A stretch of 64,000 bases of DNA from Medicago truncatula (lineage: Eukaryota > Streptophyta > Magnoliopsida > Fabales > Fabaceae): assembly GCF_003473485.1 (NCBI RefSeq), contig NC_053044.1:35468091-35532090 (forward strand), written 5' to 3'. Below are positions 57,742 to 64,000 of this stretch, piece by piece; position 1 is the first letter of the stretch; each line of letters begins with the position of its first letter. A program made the translations under genes and the position numbers. The notes below the pieces were generated by a model. The model was not told the DNA's origin and made no database searches. It was given only the letters and a program-made list of their open reading frames with translations.

Positions 57742-58385
57742 CAAAACTCAATTTTATGGAAACACCTAGAACAAAACCGTAGCCCTTTCTATTTTCTTCT
57801 CCCTTTTGAACGATTTTATTCTATTCTTTTCTCCATAAGAACTCCGTTTTATTTTCCTCAATTTATTGTGTGAGAATGATGTGAGTAGAGGTGAACTGGT
57901 TTTTGTCCCAAGATAAATAGAAGATTTCTTTTTCGGCCCCCCAATATCTCTTTAATCCCTCTAAATTTACAGTTTTAACCTTAATAACACGTCTGTTATA
58001 TAACTACCAGTCATCCTGTATGTAACTACCAAATGTTTAGTTTAAATTTTCATTTTTGCATGTCCAATACATAACTACCAGATGCTCATTTTAAATTTAC
58101 ATTTTGTACCTTTGTAGTTATCTACCATATGTTCATTTTAAATTTACATTTTGTTATGTTTTCTTTGTTGGGCTTATATGTTTGGTGTGATAGGAAACAT
58201 ATGAGAAAGAAAATCTTTGAAACTTTCAAATTTGATTTTGATCATGAGGAACAAGGTTCTAGACGTAGTGTAAAAAAATAAGAATTATGGTGATAAAGGC
58301 GTATATGTACTAATTTTCAAACGAAACTCATTGTCTAAATTAAACATTTGATATTAACAACCTTATAAGCCACGATAATGTTATA
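57742..58385. repeat. Module copy plus direct repeat partner of 50840-52190
   Basis: 57742-57920 is the fifth copy of the module that also occurs inside the palindrome (CAAAACTCAATTTTATGGA start). 57910-58385 matches the broken copy at 50840-52190. Confidence 0.65.
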
Positions 58386-58490
58386 AAAAGATATTATCTT
58401 TAAACTTGTATAAAGTCCGGGTCAAATTCAAAACGTAGGCCCAGTTAAAATGCTATCAGATATCCATTCCAAAAGAAAATTGTTCTTCGA

Positions 58491-58940
58491 GCCAGGGATG
58501 GATCCAGAAAATTTCCTCAGTGGAGGCAAATATCACATTCTATAAAATGAATCTTCTTACTTGTTTTAGTATTTTGAAATTGTTGTATGATTATTTTAAT
58601 TTCTGACACTAAAATATATCTATCCTTAGGTATGTGATCAAACAATCATTCACATTTTATCTCTTATACAATTGGGAATTCGATTCTTCATAAAATTTAT
58701 TGAAGAGAAAATACTTTCAACTATTGTAGTTGTTACAAATCGATACTAACTTCATAAATAAACTCATTATTAGGCACACTTTATTTTTCCATTCCGACCA
58801 ATATTTTTATCATTAATTTAATGGGGGCAACACTTAATTTTTAATGTGAGCAAACACAAGATATTCAATCTTCACCAATCAAAAATATTAGGTCAGTGGA
58901 GGCAGCGCCCCCAATACCATATATATGCATCCGTCATCGC
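58491..58940. mobile_element. hAT-like MITE (CCAGGGATGGATCC ends)
   Basis: Left GCCAGGGATGGATCCAG and inverted right GCATCCGTCATCGC, with GTGGAGGCAA / GTGGAGGCAGCG(CCCCC) blocks near both ends. Flanks CTTCGAG / CTTCAAA are at best a decayed duplication. Confidence 0.5.
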
Positions 58941-58997
58941 TTCAAACTTTTGAAATTGTTATCACGTGTTCGAAATTACCTTCATTACATCCAATTA

Positions 58998-59883
58998 GGG
59001 GTGTTCGCGGTCCGATTTAGATCGGTAGAGGCAAAAACTCATTCGATCCAAAGATAAAATTATATGCAGTTCGGTTTTGGATGATTAATTTTAAAAATCC
59101 GATCCAATTTAATGCGGTTTAATTTGGATCGGTTTTTGGATATCCAAATTACAAATTGTAACTTTTTTTATTAATAATAATCTTATAAAAATATGATAAA
59201 ATAATAGGTTTGATACGGAATATAACATATGATTTATAAAACAATTAATATTACAAAATAAAAATGATTGATTATCTTTGAAACATATGAAATAGAAATA
59301 AAATTGATTAAATTAAACTCATATGTAATATTTTTGAAAGAATTAAAAAGAAAATAAATAATAGTTTAATATAATATATTATACTTAAACAAATGGAAAT
59401 ATATATTAAAATATATGTATGCGGTTCAATTTGGTTTGGTTTTATTGGGAAAAACTCATGTCCCACATCGAATAGATAAGACTCTTGATAAGAGTTTATA
59501 CAAAGGAGACAATCCTCACCTTATGAACCGGTTTTTAAGGATGAGTTAGACCTCCAATTTCATTATGGTATCAGAGCTTGTCGATTTCAAGGGCCACCTA
59601 CCGATTCACGCACCGAAGCCCAAAGAGTGCTGGGCGTGACGGGGGTGTATTAGGAAAAACCTATGTCCCACATCGGATAGATAAGACTCTTTTAAGGATG
59701 AGTTAGGCCTCCAATTTCATTAGGTTTGGTTTTGAAAATTCAATCCAAAATCTGATCCAATCCGAGCGGTTTTCATAAAATGTCATCTAAACACATCCAA
59801 TATTATTCAGTTTTGTGCGGTATTTGATTTTTTTTGGATCGGTTTGTGGTTTTAATTTGGATAGGTTTGGATTTGAACACCCC
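58998..59883. mobile_element. GGGGTGTTC-ended element, split by a TRIM
   Basis: The ends GGGGTGTTCGCGGTCCG and (inverted) GGATTTGAACACCCC face each other. Subterminal ATCCGATCCAATTT and GATCGGTTTTTGGAT blocks are present on both sides. Its right half recurs at 2805-2965. A TRIM retroposon (59443-59722) lies inside. Confidence 0.6.
59443..59722 (+). mobile_element. TRIM (miniature LTR retrotransposon)
   Basis: A 280 bp element: left LTR 59443-59565, primer binding site TGGTATCAGAGC at 59566-59577 directly after it (complementary to the 3' end of initiator Met-tRNA), a 70 bp interior, a G-rich tract GACGGGGGTG, and a right LTR 59648-59722. LTRs start TATT(A/G)GGAAAAAC and share GTCCCACATCG(A/G)ATAGAT. 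The right LTR lacks about 48 bp. The flanks GGTTT (59438-59442 and 59723-59727) form an exact 5 bp target duplication. No coding capacity. Confidence 0.85.
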
Positions 59884-59935
59884 TATCTCCAATGGAAGCA
59901 AATGGTAGTTAACCGTCGCTGGAGGTATTAAATTA

Positions 59936-61394
59936 ATTTTTGTGTGCGTGAGAGAAATTTTAAAAGCTTAACGAGCAATTTCCATTCCAAAATTGTTAAA
60001 TTAATCGGTGAAAGAAAAACATTAGCAACATTAGAGGATTTGGATTTAAGGCAATTGTGCTTTCTTTTTCTTGTTGTGGTCTTTGTTGTTGCATGTTGCA
60101 GATTTTAAATCAAAATGGAACAAACTCATATTTCACTAAGTGGTTAACTTATGGTTCACAAATGAAAACCGAGAAATGGACTCTTTACAAACAAAATTTA
60201 GTAGTGAGTTAAATAAAGTCGAGCATTCACTGTTCCATCCAGAATTCAGTATCCAAGAGGGATTTCTTATTATCTACTTAAATTTGATCGCATGATTTAA
60301 GCTGATTTGAATCAAAATATACAATCACAATGTAAATCATCCAATTTAGATCGAACGACTTGCAATCCACCGCTGCGAAAAATACAGGAATACATTACCG
60401 CCGCATGCGATCTTGATCCATGTGGCAAGATGAAAGATAATGCATGTAGTTTGAACGGTTGGCATATTCTTTTGGGTCACATTGTATATCATGTTACCAT
60501 ATGAAATGTACATGCCCCAAACAACCTAAATAACTTTCGGTGTCTTGGCGTTACTCTTTGGATTCCTATAGTAATAAATCTCAAGGGCCATTGGTGGGGT
60601 TTGTTATTTGAGGGGGAAATCATAATGGGTACTCCATGTTGCATTGAAACAGTACAATTAATGGACCCACTATTTTGTGCAGCAAGCAATCGTGCAAGAA
60701 TCAACTATAGTCGTGTTGCTTTCTTTGTGCTAAATGGTGTTTCACACTTATGGGTAGTGGCAATCAATACTCAACTCTCCATCACAAATCCCTCAAGAAG
60801 ACTAGAAGATGATCTAAATTCAATTCACACTTGGGAGTGGCAATCAATACTCCCCTCTCCATCAAGTGGTTAAAGACTAATTGTTAGGTAGAATACAAGT
60901 TCAAATTCTGATTAAAATAATATTTGGTCAGACTTAACTTATCTGTTATCTGAACTCCGGATCACCAGGACCTTAAATTTCTCGACAACGTAGAAAGTTT
61001 AGACCAAATAAAAAAACTGTGTCTTTCTATAACCAAACCAAACAAAAGTGGTCTAAGATAATCAGAATTTGAAGAAAATAAATTGGTCACAACATTCACT
61101 TTGTAGCATAATTTCATGGTCAGGATTCAAGAAGCACCAACAATGAAAAATCATATTGCTGTTACAAAATTGAAACATAATGACCAAAAAAACAATATTT
61201 TCCAGCAGTTCTTATCTCTTATAACAATTATAGGAACCATCTCTCAAAAAAAAAAAAAAAACAATTATAGGAACCATGGAAATTATGTATTAACACACAA
61301 TAATACATGTTTTTTTTTTTTCCATTGCTATCATGAAGTTCTTATTTATTAGCACATACATGACAAATTTAATTAAAAAGGGGGGACCATATGA
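59936..61394. other. Intergenic stretch with a short direct repeat
   Basis: GTGGCAATCAATACTC followed by (A/C)ACTCTCCATCA occurs at about 60758 and again at about 60838. Open frames of 65-90 codons (60307-60504, 60601-60873) match nothing I know, and the first starts with TTG. Confidence 0.4.
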
Positions 61395-61952
61395 TCAAAA
61401 TATATATGGAATTTGATTGAAATCATCCACTGTTTCATTTCGACCCAAAAATTGTGAAGAAGAGCCATGACAAAAGATATCATTGAGATCATCAGAAGTG
61501 GAAAACTCAGGAAATGGAGGCAAAGTAACATCCGAATGCAAACTATCAATCACAGAAGGAGCTGTTGTGGTGGTGATTGTAGCAGCTGCAGCAACTGCGC
61601 GACAACGAGCAAGACGTTCCTTAGCAATGGCCAAATCATGCTGAAGTTCCATCATCTTCCTTTGCAACATAGCTATGGAACCAATGCATCCGTAAACTGG
61701 GTCTCTAAGCCTTGCTTCAGCTTCATAAGCAAGAGAATTCACTGTGTCTTCTCTTTGTTTTTCTGGCACTTCAATGAGTATCTTGCTAACATTGCTTGCT
61801 CCAAATACTTTGTGAACTTTGGCGAATTTCTTGCACTCATTAGAATGGAAGTAAGGTGCAAATAAGCAATCTGGTGTGCATCTTCTTTTCAATAATTTGC
61901 AAGCTGCACAAGATGAGCTTGAACGTGGCTCATAACCCTTTATGCCTTTCAT
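61395..61952 (-). CDS. LBD21: LOB-domain (LBD, class I) transcription factor, LBD21-like
   Basis: A 185-residue single-exon protein. The LOB domain starts at once: zinc-finger-like C15-x2-C18-x6-C25-x3-C29 (CAACKLLKRRCTPDC), the GAS block around residues 43-60 (FAKVHKVFGASNVSKIL), the conserved DPVYG Pro at about 84-88, and the leucine-zipper-like coiled coil at about 90-113, which marks class I. The C-terminal tail is Ala/Thr-rich then acidic. Such proteins bind DNA as dimers in the nucleus and act in lateral-organ and auxin-related development. I chose the ATG at 61952; a GTG five codons upstream is in frame but not a credible eukaryotic start. The YEPRSSSSC beginning resembles Arabidopsis LBD21. 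Some LBD genes have an intron; none is needed here. Confidence 0.9.
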   Translation of the reverse strand: MKGIKGYEPRSSSSCAACKLLKRRCTPDCLFAPYFHSNECKKFAKVHKVFGASNVSKILIEVPEKQREDTVNSLAYEAEARLRDPVYGCIGSIAMLQRKMMELQHDLAIAKERLARCRAVAAAATITTTTAPSVIDSLHSDVTLPPFPEFSTSDDLNDIFCHGSSSQFLGRNETVDDFNQIPYIF

Positions 61953-62001
61953 TTCACTTGTGTGCACTTTTCTAGATAGGTTGCTCTATCCTTTGTGCCC
62001 A

Positions 62002-62009
62002 TAAATATA
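62002..62009 (-). promoter_or_regulatory. TATA box of the LBD gene
   Basis: Minus strand CTATATTTATGG, about 50 bases upstream of the ATG, implying a leader of about 25 bases. Confidence 0.45.
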
Positions 62010-62229
62010 GGGCTCTCATGTAGGCATTCTAGATAGCACCTTTTAGTAAACGTTTTCTTTTTCTTTCATAATTCATAAAAAAAAAAATAATAATAATTGA
62101 ATTATGATCTAGAAGTCTCGTTATTTCGGTATTCAGTTCGGTTTTTAAAAGAGTAAACAATTATTTTAGACCTAAATTTGTGAGGTATTGTCGTTATAGT
62201 TGATGAATGTATCGAAATTATAAAACTAC

Positions 62230-62360
62230 AAGTATGTCTCAAGTGTCTCTTTTGTTAGCATTGTTATGAATTAGATTGACTAATAGAGAATGCGTTTGAA
62301 GATTAAACTAACTACCAAAGGATACAATGATCAAACTAACTAACAAAAGAGACATTTATA
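62230..62360. promoter_or_regulatory. TGTCTC motifs and inverted repeat upstream of LBD
   Basis: TGTCTC at 62235-62240 and 62244-62249, and its complement GAGACA at about 62349-62354. The second and third belong to a 14 bp inverted repeat GTCTCTTTTGTTAG / CTAACAAAAGAGAC, so they may be MITE ends and not true auxin response elements. Confidence 0.3.
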
Positions 62361-62369
62361 TACATTTTA

Positions 62370-62452
62370 ATTTTTTTTTTGTAGTGGTCGGATTTGAACC
62401 CCGTACCCTGCATATTTTATGCATTGTCCATATGAGCTAAGTCACGAAGACT
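62370..62452 (-). mobile_element. SINE family A, truncated
   Basis: Minus strand TGACTTAGCTCATATGGAC (A-box), GGGGTTCAAATCCGACC (B-box), ACTAC and an A tail. Confidence 0.55.
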
Positions 62453-63840
62453 AACCATATGTTAATGATTAAAGCATCTGGTATTTATGTCAAATCATAT
62501 TATAATATTTCATAAATTTCAAATAAAACTAATATAATTGAATTTTACTCTATTTTAGATAAATGGCATTATTACATCAAAGTGATATCTTTAACCGTGG
62601 GCCCATTAGTAAGCAATTACGTGTCGTAGCCTATTATTATTCAGCTCTGCTAATCTGATCTTCGTGTGAATAACACAGAGGTAGCAGAAGATATGGGACC
62701 TGCATGGGCTAAATGCTGTCTTCTAAGTTCTAACCCTACTTGCATTCTTTATTTTGCTTTTACAAAATTTTAATTTTGATTGCAATTTCGGTTTTTATAT
62801 ATGGTCTTGATTTTATTTTTTTGAAATTACATATTTACATGTATCTTTCATTGAAATAAGAGTGTACAGTTAGGTCCAAATAATTGATTCATATGCGGAT
62901 AATGCGTGGGTCGTGCGTGGATAGTTTTCAAGTCGGACATGATAGTTTAAGAATAAAAATGAGATTTTGGTTGGAAAAGTGATAAGGTATAGTCACAACT
63001 CACAAGATGTAATTGATGAGATTTTATTAAAAACAAAAGAGTAATTGATGGAGATATATAATGAGTGATTTAACATGTAGTCGGCCATCTAAACAATAAT
63101 TTTAAAATCTGAAAAGTGGTACTAGTATCAAATTAGTTTTTTTAGCAGTTAAATATCAAATTAGTCTTTATTAAGTAATTAAACTAAAAAGAAACTATTT
63201 GAATAGTTTAGGATAAATTTTCCAATCCCTATAGATTACTATTTAAAAATTATTTGAAATATCAACATGATTGAGTTGTTCTTTACGAGTAAAAGTTTAC
63301 GTCTTTTTCATTCTCACGACTTCGATAATAACCTAATTGATGTTGATTTGACAAAAAAGATACATTTTGAAACACATTTAATTGTTTTCTCTTATAGTGA
63401 CACTACCAAACAAGATGATCATAAACTTCTACTAATATTAAGATGGTGCATGATAGAACTTGTCGTAGTTTAGTCTTTAACGTTAACTCACTCAGTTAAA
63501 TGACACTTAGGACACCATGTGCATGCCTTGTTGCATGAACAAAATCAAACTACACAGCGCTAAAAAAATCAATTAAAATTACTTTAAATGAAGAATAAAT
63601 TTGAAGGATCTATTGTAATTTGTATCTCTCTTGCTCCTCCCTTTCTTCTTTGCCCATTTTCATCTTTATTTCTTCGTCTCTCTCTCTCTCTCTATGTACT
63701 TCGTCTTCCCCTTTCTTATTCATTTATCTCTACTTCCTCTCTTCAAGAGGGAAACAACACTAAGAAGATGGATGAAAATGTTGTTATCATATTTTGGCAA
63801 ACAAAGGATCTCTATGTGCTTGTTATAAATGACAGCAGAA
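62453..63840. other. Intergenic stretch, nothing recognised
   Basis: AT-rich. A CT-rich leader-like tract at 63650-63740 precedes the U-box remnant; a frame at 63588-63866 crosses into it but is not in the ARM frame. Confidence 0.4.
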
Positions 63841-63843
63841 TTT

Positions 63844-64000
63844 CTGGTTGGGAAATTGGCAACTGACTCATCTTACACTCAGAGAAAAGCAGCTTATGAA
63901 CTTAGGTTACTTGCAAAATCTGCCCTGGATAATAGAAGAATTATAGTTTAGGCTGAGGAAATTTCCTTTCTAGTGACACTATCAGGCTCCCGTGATCAAA
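63844..64000 (+). pseudogene. ARM-repeat fragment of a plant U-box (PUB) E3 ligase, with stop
   Basis: From 63844 the frame reads LVGKLATDSSYTQRKAAYEL then RLLAKSALDNRRIIV, a TAG stop at 63949-63951, then AEEISFLVTLSGSRDQ to the window edge. This closely follows the first ARM repeats of plant U-box E3 ligases (the TQRKAAYELRLLAK...NRRIIAEAGAI...LV pattern). The stop replaces a Glu codon (GAG to TAG). The U-box expected upstream is not seen. The fragment continues beyond the window, so a relocated start downstream cannot be excluded, but a pseudogene is most likely. Confidence 0.7.

Noticed and set aside
60307-60873. Cysteine-containing frame and 90-codon frame considered as further small peptides
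   Set aside because: The first starts with TTG and has no leader peptide or NCR spacing; neither resembles a known family.
62235-62249. Paired TGTCTC as a firm auxin response element for the LBD gene
   Set aside because: The second copy belongs to a 14 bp inverted repeat that looks like a MITE end, and six-base motifs are common by chance.
1-64000. CRISPR arrays, operons, rRNA and prokaryotic defence systems
   Set aside because: No regularly spaced direct repeats with unique spacers, no bacterial gene organisation, no rRNA; the content is plant nuclear DNA.

Overview
The window looks like nuclear DNA of a temperate (IRLC) legume, most likely Medicago or a close relative. It is AT-rich and gene-poor. 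It is packed with plant transposons, and the most diagnostic item is a pair of nodule-specific cysteine-rich (NCR) peptide genes, a family known only from that clade. Each NCR gene is split by a short intron, so neither is a single open frame.

Real or likely host genes are few: an ATL-type RING-H2 E3 ligase on the minus strand near 5.4-5.9 kb; an intronless BAHD acyltransferase on the plus strand at 20.2-21.5 kb; two tandemly duplicated NCR genes on the minus strand at 27.6-27.9 and 33.6-33.9 kb; an LBD (LOB-domain) transcription factor on the minus strand at 61.4-61.95 kb; and at the right edge a stop-containing ARM-repeat fragment of a U-box E3 ligase gene. The ATL and LBD proteins resemble Arabidopsis ATL66 and LBD21, which from memory are near neighbours on chromosome 3. 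The window may therefore be an old syntenic pair pushed about 55 kb apart by transposons.

Layout. 0-5 kb: MITEs and a degenerate LINE fragment. 5.4-6.1 kb: the ATL gene and promoter. 7-10 kb: a minisatellite and a SINE. 10.1-15.2 kb: a tandem duplication of about 0.7 kb whose second copy holds a 3.6 kb hAT transposon with an apparently intact, spliced transposase gene. 15.2-19.3 kb: MITEs, a 1.5 kb foldback element and a copia remnant. 20.2-21.5 kb: the BAHD gene. 24.5-38.4 kb: a three-unit tandem segmental duplication with the two NCR genes, riddled with later insertions that can be dated relative to the duplication by comparing units. 39.1-41.2 kb: probable Helitron. 42.0-48.0 kb: a full-length L1-type LINE with a 17 bp target duplication, an ORF1 with two in-frame stops and an open 1377-residue ORF2. 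48-52 kb: nested MITEs and SINEs. 52.5-56.3 kb: a very large imperfect palindrome. 56.5-59.9 kb: microsatellites, foldback and hAT-like MITEs, and a small TRIM retrotransposon nested in another element. 61.4-64 kb: LBD gene and U-box remnant.

The host genes do not form one pathway. The functional theme is the NCR pair: secreted six-cysteine peptides normally delivered to rhizobial symbiosomes in nodules, here being duplicated, diverging, and having their flanks remodelled by transposons.
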